The notes beneath the pieces were generated by a model. That model had not been told where the DNA came from, did not search any database, and saw only the letters and a program-made list of their open reading frames with translations. From Urophycis tenuis (taxonomy: Eukaryota; Chordata; Actinopteri; Gadiformes; Phycidae): a DNA stretch of 64,000 nt. This document shows positions 1 through 10,400 of the stretch, in pieces. Where the stretch lies: positions 273,001-337,000 of the forward strand of contig JAXIVH010000155.1 in NCBI GenBank assembly GCA_036785325.1, read 5' to 3'. Position 1 is the first letter of the stretch. Each line of letters starts with the position of its first letter. The position numbers were made by a program, and so were the translations under genes.

Positions 1-43
1 ATTTCCAATCGCGCGCCTCTGTGCTAATGCTAATTCGTGTGAC

Positions 44-535
44 CTAGCTATATCCATAGTTGAGTGTTAAATCCGAGCCTACACTCAAAAGTTTCTCTCT
101 GACTTTGGCTGATTGTATGCCAAATATAATATGGTCTCTGACCATTTCGTCCTCGTTTGCATAAGCACAGTTTTTCACAAGCAATTTTAACTCAGTGGCA
201 AACTGTTCAAGGGTTTCGTTAGTACCCTGAACCTTCTCGTGAAACTTGTACCGGGCAAAGATGGTATTTTTTTTAGGCAATACGTATGCTTCATAACGAT
301 CATAGTACGTTTTAAGCTCTTTTGCATCATCTGCTGTCAATGTCCAGGTATTAAAAATGTCTCTCCCCTTCTCACCAACCCAAAGAAGTAGGTAGCTGCA
401 TTTTTCCGCCTGGTTTTTGCTCCAAAAGGGTCCCGAAAACATGAGCTCCACATGCTGCTTAAACTTCTTCCACTCTCCTGGCAAATTCTGAGATTCCCAG
501 TTAATTTTCTGCGAGGGTACTCCAGCGACGTCCAT
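44..535 (-). pseudogene. LTR-retrotransposon Gag fragment (Gypsy-like)
   Basis: An open stretch of about 163 codons reads like the N-terminal Gag region of a Ty3/Gypsy-type element. It has a WKKFKQHVELMF-type start, then a helical region with aromatic and charged residues that includes the string KFHEKVQGTNETLEQFATEL, as in gag/UBN2-type capsid domains. It starts just inside the neighbouring LTR (553-740), with a short leader carrying a primer-binding-like TGGTGTCAGAA, which is the normal order LTR - PBS - gag on the - strand. The frame stops near position 44 and no pol is visible, so the rest lies outside the window or is lost. The family is clear at the level of an LTR-element Gag; the exact clade is inferred. 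Confidence 0.6.
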
Positions 536-552
536 CCTCTATTCTGACACCA

Positions 553-740
553 TGTCGTGTCCCACACTTTGTAGAATGAATTCAAAGATACTTGCTTAAC
601 AGGCGATATGTTTATTGAACCGTTACATAGACTGTATCCATTGAACTGCGCATATACGATAAAAGCGCTGAGTGCCCGGTGTGCGGTCACAACATTAGGA
701 CCCTTACCAACATTCTGAGGTGCCACTGGCAAGCCTGACA
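553..740 (-). repeat. LTR of the truncated Gypsy-like element (its 5' LTR)
   Basis: Read on the - strand, this 188-bp block begins TGTCAGGC and ends CGACA. It is followed at once by TGGTGTCAGAATAGAGG, which resembles a tRNA primer-binding site, and then by the Gag frame. The outer edge (741 onward) is receptor-derived sequence that also occurs at about 17582, so the element landed in an old receptor copy. The second LTR is not in the window. Confidence 0.55.
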
Positions 741-744
741 TTAG

Positions 745-1232
745 AGTCAAATGTTACACATACCAACCTCTTTTATGTTGGCTGAATATGTTTTCATGAA
801 TGAAAAGATATATTTTTAATGGATGATTTCCCTTGATACAATTAACATAGTCCAATCTTTACAGCTGTTCTCTATAATACGACGAACAAAACATTGATGA
901 CTCAAGTCGACTCACTGAAATGAAAATGTACAGCATACAGAAAAACCACATAAATAATATTTTTAATGCCACAATGATCAGAATCAGAATTGACCTCATT
1001 GCAAAATAAGTTTACATTAAGTAAGATCTAAAATAAGTATGAGTAGTTATCTGTTAGCCATCTTTTAGTGTTTTTTTAATCAAAAGGATAACATTTTTGG
1101 CAAAAATGTACAGATAATAATCCAAAACTAGAGGCCAATTTGGCAAATATCTCCACAGCTACGGAGATCTTCCCAGGGAACTGACAAAAGATGGGATAGA
1201 AGTGATCCAAATGGCACAAAGTATCAGTATAA
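745..1232 (-). pseudogene. Relic of a V2R-like receptor: 3' UTR plus end of the 7TM exon
   Basis: On the - strand this matches the 3' flank and last transmembrane exon of gene B and, more closely, the relic at 17582-18215. The part at 1090-1230 aligns with the gene B segment coding for the last two membrane helices and the PKC-x-I motif. It carries deletions and frame breaks and ends abruptly at about 1232, where + strand receptor exon 1 sequence begins. It is a dead fragment of the - strand subfamily. Confidence 0.7.
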
Positions 1233-1672
1233 TATTGTTAATTTGTGTATGTTTATTTGTGTTCTCTCTCTCCTCTCATATGTCTTCAACTAGTCCCTTC
1301 GCTTGTAGGTCAAAGAGACAATTTAATCTGAATGGAATGCACACAATTGGAGATGTTATTCTGGGAGGGATCTTTGAGATGAACTTCTTTACTACATTTT
1401 CTGAACTCTATTTTATTTCAGAGCCAAAAGATCCCATCTGCTATGGGTGATTATTTCTATGATTATGTTGACCAAGGTAGCTTAACTATTCAATAATTAC
1501 AACTGTTTTGGTACAACAATAGATTTTGTATTATCTTTGGGCTTTTTTTATTTAGCTTTGCTCCTGAAGCATTCAGACAGGCCCAGACCATGGCCATTGC
1601 TGTTGATGAAATAAACAGAAACTCTGAACTTCTTCCTAATATATCATTAGGATACCATCTTTATGATAGCTG
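1233..1672 (+). pseudogene. V2R-like receptor pseudogene, exon 1 and part of exon 2
   Basis: Exon 1 sequence (to about 1446) codes for a hydrophobic signal segment followed by a QFNLNGMHTIGDVILGGIF motif, as in genes A, C and D, and ends at the same GG/GTGA donor. Exon 2 begins after a TTTAG acceptor at about 1556 with FAPEAFRQAQTMA-type sequence and breaks at about 1672 inside the exon, where foreign sequence and a LINE follow. The normal promoter and first codons are missing: the left end is fused to a - strand receptor relic. None of the remaining exons follow. Confidence 0.8.
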
Positions 1673-1789
1673 TGGCCAGGGGGGTATTTAGTCATTTGGG
1701 GGCCCAAGGCAAACCCAGTCATTGGCGCTCTACACATTCTCATACTGCACTGACAAAAGTTTTATTCTCATCTCAACACCAGGTCTTCA
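1673..1789. other. Unclassified sequence between receptor relic and LINE
   Basis: This short block separates the broken receptor exon 2 from the 3' end of the HERO-like LINE. I see no coding pattern or recognisable repeat in it. Confidence 0.3.
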
Positions 1790-1944
1790 ATGTGGGCAGC
1801 AAGTGGTTTAATATACACCCTCTGGTGCAACCTAGACACATCATCAGTGATGTAACCTGAGGTCATAGGGTGTTTCGGGTCTCTCAACATCAGACACCCT
1901 CGCCCAGGCGACCCAGCCGGGGGTGATCAGACCCCGGCTTGTGT

Positions 1945-3165
1945 CTAGGTAGCTTGTGTGGCCCACGGATCACCCCTCCTGATCCACAGCCATCTTGATG
2001 CCTTCTCAGCAGCATCAGTGATGTTCTTGATGGCTTTCTTGCTGTGCAGTCCCCTTATTCCCAACAACTTGAGGGCCCTGCAGAGTGACTGGCCTGCGAA
2101 ACCTCGGCAACCAACCTCAATGGGACTACAACGAGTCTTCCATCCGTTGCGTCGGCATTCGCCTGCCAGCTCCTCATACTTGGCCCTCTTCCTCTCAAAT
2201 GCCTCCTCCATCCGGTCTTCCCAGGGCACAGTCAACTCCAGCAGTATCACCTGCCTTGTTGATTCTGACATAAGAACCAAGTCCGGCCTAAGTGTGGTCA
2301 CTGCAATGGTCTCTGGGAATTGAAGCTGTTTCCCCAAGTCCACCTTCAGCTGCCAGTCCCTAGCTGTTGTCAGGAGCCCCCCTATTTGGCCTGGGCGTTG
2401 TTGAGGCTTCTCACCAGATTTAACAAAGGTGATTGAATGCCTAGCTGGCTGTTGCTGCTTGCTGAGTGAGATCCCCGAGCAGATGGTATCTGCTATCACC
2501 TTCAGCACCTGGTCGTGGCGCCAACGATAGCGCCCCTCGCCCAGGGCTTTCGGGCAACAGCTTAGGATGTGCTCCAGTGATCCTCTCCTCTGACACAAAG
2601 GGCAAGCAGGTGTTTCTGCCAGGCCCCAACAGAAGAGGTTGGAAGGGCTGGGGAGGACGTCGTAGACTGACTGGATCAAAAACTTTGTACGGAATGGCTC
2701 TGCCTTCCAAAGCTCTGACCAAGAAATCTTCCTATCCAGTGTCTGCTCCCATCTAGTCCACGCCCCCTGTTGTCTCATCCCGACCATCTTGCTTGAGCGG
2801 GTCTCCTCCAGCCCTGCTCGAACCTCTTCCTGGATAAGCTGCCGCCTCTCCTTCCCCCGGGCCTTGTTGTACCGAGGCCCTGGGTTGCTCCCAAGCCCTG
2901 CCCGGCCTGTCGCCACTGTTCCCACCAGAACACCGTGGCACAGCCGCGCCTCAGCTTGCTCGACCGTCTCCTGGGCTCTCCACTTCCGCCCAGTCCGCAC
3001 TTCAATCCCCGCTAAGGAGACTTTGGTGTCACTCGAGTCTCTGTACAGCAGCACCTCTCTCGCACGGGTAACCATGAACTCCTCCGACAGACTACTGAAG
3101 GGAAGTCGCAGCTTGTTCTTATGCCCATACAAGGCTATGCTGCTGAGGCTTCTTGGTAGGCCCAA
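1945..3165 (-). pseudogene. HERO-like LINE: zinc knuckle and restriction-like endonuclease
   Basis: A 406-codon open frame contains the C-terminal module of an R2-superfamily polyprotein. A zinc knuckle CPLCQRRGSLEHILSCC (C-x2-C, H, C) lies near residues 185-205. A PD-(D/E)-x-K-like nuclease core follows, with LRPDLVLM and, about 15 residues on, ILLELTVPWEDR. Such nucleases nick the target for target-primed reverse transcription. The frame runs to a stop just before the conserved 3' UTR. It is out of frame with the RT half upstream (shift near 3150-3165), so this copy cannot make the full protein. The nuclease module itself looks undamaged. Confidence 0.75.
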
Positions 3166-3995
3166 CCACCTGCAAAGCCCTCAACGGTCGTTAGTGGGAC
3201 ATCGTAGACCAGTAGTGGCCAGAGGAGGCGTGGCAGGATGCCATGCTGATATATCCATGCTTTATACTTACCTGGCAGCCCTGACTTATCCACCGCCACT
3301 AGCCAGTTACCCAGTTCTCTGCTGGTCGCCTTGAGCGCTGCTTTGTCCCTCAGGGTGCCATCAAAGATCTTCCCCAGGCTCTTCACTGGCTCCTCTGAAA
3401 CCGATGGAATCTGGACACCTCCCAGCGAGAACCGGAACTTGTCTGTAACCTTCCCCTTCTTCACCACCAGGGAACGGGACTTAGCAGGCTTAAAGCCCAT
3501 ACGCGCCCAGTTAATGAGCCGCTCAAGGCCTTGGAGAACCCACCTACAACCTGGAACTGATGTTGTAGTAACTGTCAGGTCATCCATAAAAGCTCTGATG
3601 GGAGGCTGCCGCACACCTGACTTGGTGACCGGTCCTCTGCACTCCACCTCCGCTGACTTAACAAGCATGTTCATGGCCAAGGCAAACAAAATCACTGAGA
3701 CTGTACACCCAGTGATTATGCCTATCTCCAGCCGATGTGATGCTGATGTTACTGTCTCCGAGGTGACTCTCAAACTGAAAGAGTTGTAATAGTCCAGTAT
3801 GAGGTCCCTGATCTTGCCTGGAACATGATGCCGGTCAAGCGAGGTCTCCACCAGTTTGTGGGGAATTGACAGGTCAAGCCACAAAACTGCCAGGTTCCCA
3901 TTGCCCTCCCGGGCCTCCCGGATGAGCTGAGTAACAACTCCCGTGTGCTCAATGCACCCTGGTACCCTTGGGACCCCCCCCTTCTGCACAGAGGT
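3150..3995 (-). pseudogene. HERO-like LINE: reverse transcriptase C-terminal half
   Basis: The frame codes for RT motifs including VLWLDLS (motif A), a GIITGCTVSVILFALAMN block (motif B) and AFMDDLTV (motif C, the catalytic Asp pair), then the thumb and the SLGKIFDGTLRD and PGKYKAWIYQHGILPR regions. The RT N-terminal part and the zinc-finger region are missing because of 5' truncation. An in-frame extension past 3995 into the T-rich flank is chance. Reads into the endonuclease frame only after a frameshift. Confidence 0.72.
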
Positions 3996-4320
3996 GTCGA
4001 TGTAAAAAGTAAAAAGTAAAAAAAAAAAAAAGAAGACAGCACAAAAGATAACAAGGTCAATGATGAGAACAAACATTTTAACAGTATAATTTTTCATATT
4101 TAGCTTTTCTCTTTTTCTTTCTCTCCCCTTTTTCTTTGATGTTTTCTTCATCTCCCTTTCTTTGTCTTCCTGTCCCTTTGCTCATTTTTTCTCCTATGTC
4201 TTCTTCCAATTTTTCTTTCCTCTCCTCTTGTACTATGATGTCATAGTTTTGTTTTTGTTTTTTGTTGTTATTTTTCTCAGGTCATGTCTGTGCATGACAG
4301 ACTTAAAATCACACTAAAAT
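3996..4320. other. Low-complexity flank, no gene seen
   Basis: This is an A-rich tract followed by a pyrimidine-rich stretch between the LINE and the hAT transposase fragment. It may include the terminal region of the hAT element, but no terminal inverted repeat could be fixed. Confidence 0.3.
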
Positions 4321-4679
4321 TTGACCTTCAGAGCCTTTGCCTCAGCAAAACTTGTAATAAGTAGCTCCAGTGACTTTCTGACTTCCTGCTCAATGGAGAG
4401 TACTGCAAGGGCTGACAGCCTGGCCTGGGACATAGTTGACCTAAGGTAGGTTAATCAGTTTTAGTTTTGAAAAACTTCTCTCACCTGAAGCCACTCTGAC
4501 AGGAAGAGTGAGAAGAAGTCTGAAAGCGATGCTGAGATTTTAATATATGTCAAGGATACTCCTTATATATGTAATCAAGCATCTCAGATGGAGATGATAA
4601 ATGTGTGGGCAATGATCTGACTGCACCCTTGACCTGAAGCTTCAGGTCCTCTGCATCAATATCATCCATCCATCCAACA

Positions 4680-4738
4680 TCATTTGCAATTTCCCAGTTT
4701 GGGATTAATAAAGTATTTTTCTATTCTATTCTATTCTA
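4680..4738 (+). repeat. LINE 3' tail insertion with (TTCTA)n end
   Basis: A short block of the type CCCAGTTTGGGATTAATAAA followed by repeated TTCTA units splits the hAT transposase C-terminal coding region. This is the usual look of a severely 5'-truncated fish LINE ending in a microsatellite tail. Confidence 0.6.
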
Positions 4739-5929
4739 TCCATCTTCTGCTCAAGTCTGTGACAGCATTCATCTGGCCTCCCTTCCTTCTCAGATTTTCT
4801 CATTGCATCAGTGGAGAAGAGGAATCCATACAACTCGTAGAATGTTTCCATGTGTGAAAATCTCTCCTTCAATGGGACCAGGGCTGTATCTATAAGAGGC
4901 AGGAAAAACTCTCTTGTGAATAACTCCTCTTCAGTTGACTGAGTCTGCTCTCTTCCATCATACTCACAGTGTCGAGGTGTTCTTCTCTGACGCACCTCTG
5001 GCCAACTTATCTCCATCTCAAGCTTATCTGCAATATCCCTGGCATCTGTTTGCACAGACTCGAATCCCTCATTTCGAAATTCCTTAAAGAAGTTTGTCAC
5101 TGCTTTAATTTCCTTCTTAATGGTTTCAACTGAAACTTTGGGGCTCTGCAGGGTCTTGCTCACTTTATTAATCTGAAAGAGCACATTGTGCCAAACAATG
5201 GTACTCACTACAAAGGGCAATCTCTGCATCTCTTGGCAGATGCCTTCAGCTGTAGAGACCACATCAGCATCCTGTTTTTCTGTGGTGTAGTCCTTCAAAG
5301 CAGTCAGTGCCTCCAGGATTTCAGACAACTGGTACCGAACAGCTTTCACAGCTTCCACTCGACACTCCCAGCTGGTTGTGGACAAAGCCTTAAGAGTGAA
5401 GTTCTTCACATGCTCTGCGAGAATGGTCCAGCAGTAAACTGAGGAGCTGAACAGAGTGTTGAGTCGCTGTAGCAGACCAAAGAAGCTGATGGATGTCACA
5501 GATGACTTTGCTGCATCACCAACAACCAGGTTCAGTGTATGGCTTCCACAAGGAACACATAAGGCTTTACTGTTTAGCTCCAGCACTCTTGTTTGTTCTC
5601 CCTGCTTTTTACCCTGCATATTACAGCCATTATCATATGACTGGCCTCGGCAGTTGGAAAGATCCAAACCTAGATTTTCTAGGTGCCCTAAAAATGTCTC
5701 GCATAAGCCTTTTCCTGATGTGTCAAGTGCCTGAAGAAAACCAACCAAGTGTTCATGAATGGAGATGCCTTTTGAGGTCTCGCAATTCACAACGCAGAGC
5801 ACTACTGAGAGCTGCTCAGTGTGGCTGACGTCTGGTGTGCAGTCCATTATTACAGCATAATATTTGGCATTCTTGATTTTTTCCACAATTGCATCAATTG
5901 TGCACTTTGCAACAAGAGAGATTAATTCA

Positions 5930-6110
5930 AAGGTTTCAAAGGTTTTATTTGTCATATGCTCAACAGATACAACGTACATGTTAGCAATGAAAATCATAAA
6001 TCCCAGGCACCTCAAACAACTCAATATGCAATAGTGTTAGAAATAAGAGTAACAAAATTTTAAAATGCAATACCAAAAAAACTAGTGCAAATAAAAAGTA
6101 CAATGTCAGT
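5930..6110 (-). repeat. LINE 3' end inserted in the hAT transposase
   Basis: Read on the - strand it closely matches the 3' end of the LINE at 45990-46110: a GAGTTGTTT...GTGCCTGGGA block, ATTTTCATTGC-AACATGTACG, then an AATAAA-ACCTTTGAA tail. It is a 5'-truncated insertion in the transposase frame that removed or displaced the domain between the two hAT parts. Confidence 0.65.
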
Positions 6111-6439
6111 GACAGTATATTGTTCTTTTGCCTGTATTCTACTCAGGTGCTCCCACATGACTGGGTCAAACTGAGCCATCAATTCCACTTGTCCCAGAAA
6201 GTTTCAATTGCCAGCCTCAAACAACCGCTCTGAGTGCCCACGAAATGAAAGATTACGCTCTGCAAGATGGCGCACAATTGCAATTAATCTTGTCAAGACC
6301 TCTCTCCAGCAGTTTACTTCAAGAGTAAGTAGATTTAGATTCACCTGATCTATGGCTGTTTTTGTTTGTATCTTCTGTGTTAGATTGCACCACTTTTCCA
6401 TGTTAGCAATGTGTTCAGACGACTTCTGTTGAAGGACCT

Positions 6440-6675
6440 TAGCCTCCTCAGAAAAAATAGTCGGCTTTGGCCCTTCTTGTAGACGGCCTCTGTGTTCCTG
6501 GTCCAGTCCAACTTGTTGTTGAAGTACACCCCCAGGTACTTGTACTCCTCAACAGTGTCGACAGGAACCCCCTAGATTAATACAGGGCCCACCGGTGTTT
6601 TGGCCCTCCTTAGGTCCACAATGAGCTCCTTTGTCTTTGTTACATTGAGCTGTAGATGGTTCAGCTCACAATACA
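6440..6675 (-). pseudogene. Rex1-like LINE reverse transcriptase fragment
   Basis: On the - strand this reads as the post-catalytic part of a Jockey-superfamily RT: a KTKELIVDLRRAKTP-type string, GVPVDTVEEYKYLGVYFNN, KLDWTRNTEAVYKKGQSRLFF and LRRLRSFN. It contains an in-frame stop near 6573. It is a short dead fragment; Rex1/Babar is my best guess, another L2-like clade is possible. Confidence 0.55.
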
Positions 6676-7340
6676 TTTCGATTGAGTTTTGAATTCACTA
6701 ACTTTTTCCTTACACTTGTGAGTTTTGAAGAGGACTTTTACGAACTTATCCAGAAAGACGGAAGAGACGTCGACGCAGCGGTAGCCTTAGTAATAGCGAG
6801 TTGAAGCTATCAGAAAAGTGCTCTTTTAAATAAACTCCTGGTGTACTTACAAACTTTAAAATGCCTCGTTTTGTGAGTACAGACCATATATGTACTACTA
6901 CAGAAGTTGGGTAACAATCCATGCATTATTAGTGAGGTAATTTACGAGATATACACATTTTACCGGACACTCCAATACTAAGCCATTCGGCTGATACCCC
7001 TAAACTTGATAAATATTGACCGTCGCTAAAAATGCATAAAAATGCAATAAAGGGCAGAGCTGAGCAGTCGACCAGGGTAGAGTGGGGCAGGGTGATCGCT
7101 AACATACTATAGAAGAACAGAGAACAAGATGCCATTACATCTGTGCAGTACTACCATCTAGTGGACATCTCACAATCCAATAATTGGCAACGCAAAGTCA
7201 CAATGATGGTTGATGACGTTGTTTTCTGACTCAAGTGCATCTGTAAATGTCACGTGGTTCATTGTTTTGTGGCAACATACAGTAGATAATAGCAGGACAA
7301 TAATAAATATTAATTGCTGTTATGACCTCACCACATTTCA
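6676..7340. other. Upstream region of gene A, including a block shared with gene D
   Basis: No coding sequence is seen. The stretch at about 7130-7215 (GTACTACCATCTAGTGGACA and flanks) recurs about 0.8 kb upstream of gene D (31325-31400), so the duplicated receptor unit includes its distal 5' flank. A shorter ACCATCTAGTGG echo is at about 31725. The remainder is unclassified. Confidence 0.4.
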
Positions 7341-7345
7341 GTTAC

Positions 7346-7406
7346 ATCCCCCAAATGTCTTGCCATTCCTGATAGGCAAGGGTTGGCATTAGACTAGTAT
7401 AAATTA
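7346..7406 (+). promoter_or_regulatory. Putative proximal promoter of gene A
   Basis: A block CCAAATGTCTTGCCATTCCT followed by GATAGG is conserved upstream of genes C and D at a similar distance. A TATA-like AGTATAAATT follows at 7396-7405, about 60 bp before the ATG at 7463. A third shared block, GAAAGGTGGGGTCAGATTGG, lies in the presumed 5' UTR. Function is inferred from conservation between paralogues. Confidence 0.5.
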
Positions 7407-7462
7407 AAGTGTTTGATAAATACTTAAGTTTGCGAAAGGTGGGGTCAGATTGGACGGCTGTC

Positions 7463-10400
7463 ATGAGAGCCCATAAAGAATCACACTTGCTTATATGTGT
7501 GTGTTTATTTTTCTTCTCTTTCTCTCAATTGTCTTCGACAGGTCCCTTCTCTTGTAGGTCAAAGAGACAATTTAATCTGAATGGAATGCAAAAGTTTGGG
7601 GATGTTATTCTAGGGGGGATCTTTGAGATAAACTTTTTTGCTGCTTTTTCTGAAAAATTTACTTCAGAGCCAAAAGATCCCATCTGCTCTGGGTATGTCT
7701 AGCATTGTGTTGATCATTGCTATTTAACTATTCACAAACTACAATTGTATTTGTATTCAAATCATTTGAATTATTATCACTATTATTGTTTCAGCTTTGA
7801 TCCTGTAGGTTTCAGACAGGCACAGACCATGGCCTTTGCCATTGATGAAATCAACAGAAACTCCAAACTGCTTCCTAATATATCGCTGGGATACAATCTT
7901 TATGATAGCTGCGGGAAACTGGGGATCTCGTTCCGAGCAGCCCTGTCTATGACCAGTGGCAGAGGAGAGCCATTTCAATTAAATGACAGGTGCATGAGGA
8001 ATCCTCCCGTGCTAGGAATTGTGGGAGATTCTTCCTCAACACGTACCATTGCTGTTTCTAGCGTGGTAAGCTTGTACAGGGTACCAATGGTAAGTTGGCA
8101 CAGATGTGTTAATCAGACAAGGCATCTGGTTGTTATTGCTTTTAAAGTTACTAATATTAAATAAACAATTCAAATTGAAGCAGATGGATAAAAACTTATT
8201 TCTATGTTCAGGTGAGTTATTTTGCCACATGTTCCTGTCTGAGTGACAGGACACGTTTCCCATCCTTCTTTAGAACTATTCCGAGTGATGCATTTCAGGT
8301 AGACAGCCTTCCTTACTCGATAAATAGCTTTTTTTACATACATTATCTGCATGAAACTTAAGGCTTTGAAATGATCAGAAGTAGATATTCACATGTATGA
8401 AATGTTTCAACTTGATGGGTCACAAGCATTCATACCATGTTATTTATTTTTCTTCAACCAGGTGCGAGCTATGCTCGAAATTCTAAAGCAGTTTAACTGG
8501 ACTTGGTTTGGCCTGTTGATCAGTGATGATGACTATGGACTCCACGCTGCCCGATCCTTCCAGTCAGACCTGGCCCAGTCTGGTGGAGGCTGTCTGGCTT
8601 ATCTGGAGGTTCTGCCGTGGGAAAACGATGTGGCTGAACTACAGAGGATTGTTGGCATAATAAAGAAATCCACATCACGTGTGGTTGTTGTTTTTGCAAT
8701 TCAAAGCAACATGCTTAATCTAATGCAAGAGGTAAATTATTTTGTATTATGTATAACAACACTTGTTTAATTAAAATGAGTGAAGATCAAAGTGAAAGAC
8801 TTTAAGTAGATGCATTAACAGGATTAAATTGTTGTGTGCACTACAGGTAGTAAAGCAGAATGTCACAGGCCTACAGTGGATGGCAAGTGAAGCCTGGACT
8901 GCAGCCAAAGTACTCCATATTCCCAGCTACATGCCTTTTCTGGCAGGAACTCTGGGCATTGCCATCCGCCGAGGAGAGATACCAGGACTCCGGGACTTCC
9001 TACTGAGAATTCGCCCTGACAATGACACACTCAGCAGCCACGACAACAACTTAGTGCGGGTTTCACCTGATAGATTTTTATATATCTTGTAGGAACGCTT
9101 TCCGATAAAAATGTCCCTCAATGTTACTTATTACCCCCTTATTTATGAATCTCCTTTCATTAGGTGAAGCAGTTTTGGGAGCACATATTTCAGTGTAAGT
9201 TTGTATCTCTTGGCAAGGAGGTGGAAGTGCAGGCTCGAGAAAGACTATGTACAGGGAATGAGGTTCTAAAGAATATAGAGACTGAATTCCTGGATCTGTC
9301 GAACCTCAGGCCAGAGTACAATGTGTACAAGGCGGTATATGCCCTGGCACATGCCCTACATGACATTCTGCAGTGTGTTCCAGGGAGTGGGCCCTTCCAA
9401 GGTAAAAGCTGTGCCAGTTTACAGGGACTAGAACCATGGCAGGTATGTTTCCAGTTCAATTGAATTATATTACTTTATTTTGCTGTGGTTTATTTGTGAA
9501 TGTAGATTTGAGAAATAAAGAATACATGTGTTCACTGTTCACTCTTTTTTGTCTCCTACTTAAAGATTTTATATTACCTGCAAAGGGTTAACTTCACAAC
9601 AGCCTTTGGTGATCAAGTGTCATTTGATGAGAATGGAGATGCTTTACCAATCTATGATGTGATGAACTGGATGTTGCTCCCAAATGGAAACACAGTGGTC
9701 CAAAATGTGGGAGAAGTCAAAGAATTGGCCTCAAAAACCATTGATCTTATGCTTGATGAAGACAAAATATTTTGGAATTTTGAATCAAAAAAGGTCTGCT
9801 TAAAAGCAATTTATTGTTGGCGAGATAAAAATATTTAATGTACTTACTTAATGTAAGTCTCTTTGGAAAAAAGCGTCTGCTAAATGCCCTAAATGTTCAT
9901 GTAAAATATCTTTAATTCAATCAATTTGCTTCTCCCTTAGCCTCCCAAGTCAGTGTGTAGTGAGAGCTGTCCCCCAGGCACCCGCATGGCCAGAAAGAAG
10001 GGTGAACCTGTCTGCTGCTTTGACTGTATCCCTTGTTCAGAAGGAAAAATTAGCAATGAGACAGGTTTGTTTACAATACATATATTTAAATATTGCATAT
10101 ATATATTGTCAAACACAAAGACTAACAAAAAAAATATGACTTCCTGTTGTTAAGACTCAACAGAATGTACCAGCTGTCCAGAGGATTTTTGGTCCAATCT
10201 CCAGCGTGATGACTGTGTACCAAAAACCATGGAATTTCTTTCCTATTTGGAACCCCTGGGAATCTCCTTGACTACTGCGTCATTATTTGGAGCACTTTTA
10301 TCCACAATTGTTTTGGGAATCTTCACCAAGCATCGTACCACGCCAGTGGTTAGGGCCAACAACTCAGAGCTTAGCTTCCTCATTCTGCTGTCACTCAAAT

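Larger units (their letters stand above)
1790..3995 (-). mobile_element. HERO-like (R2-superfamily) LINE, 5'-truncated, copy 1
   Basis: A - strand non-LTR retrotransposon fragment carries the reverse transcriptase C-terminal half, the connecting region, a zinc knuckle, a restriction-like endonuclease and a 3' UTR of about 150 bp. The 3' UTR (1790-1944) matches that of copy 5 at 54708-54850 almost base for base, ending near a TATTAAACCA string in both. The 5' end is cut at about 3995, beside an A-rich tract. The restriction-like endonuclease downstream of the RT places it in the R2 superfamily; assignment to the HERO clade is from general resemblance only. It interrupts the + strand receptor relic at 1233-1672. 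Confidence 0.75.
4325..6470 (-). pseudogene. hAT-type transposase (DUF4371/ZMYM-like), broken
   Basis: On the - strand the sequence codes for a hAT transposase of the type related to ZMYM and ZNF862 proteins. From N to C: a HLAERNLSFRGHSERLF region (6204-6400), a YYAVIMDCTPDVSHTEQLS segment with the first catalytic-type Asp (about 5850), GQSYDNGCNMQG (about 5620), a CGSHTLNLVVGDAA block (about 5530), a helical domain, and the C-terminal dimerisation region STMSQARLSALAVLSIE (about 4400). Two LINE tails interrupt it (about 5930-6110 and 4680-4738) and there are stops in the C-terminal part. The first 27 or so residues of the longest open frame (from 6024) come from the inserted LINE tail, not from the transposase. 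Confidence 0.8.

Noticed and set aside
5188..5828. + strand frames of 80-110 codons opposite the hAT transposase
   Set aside because: They are antisense shadows of the transposase coding strand and show no family features.
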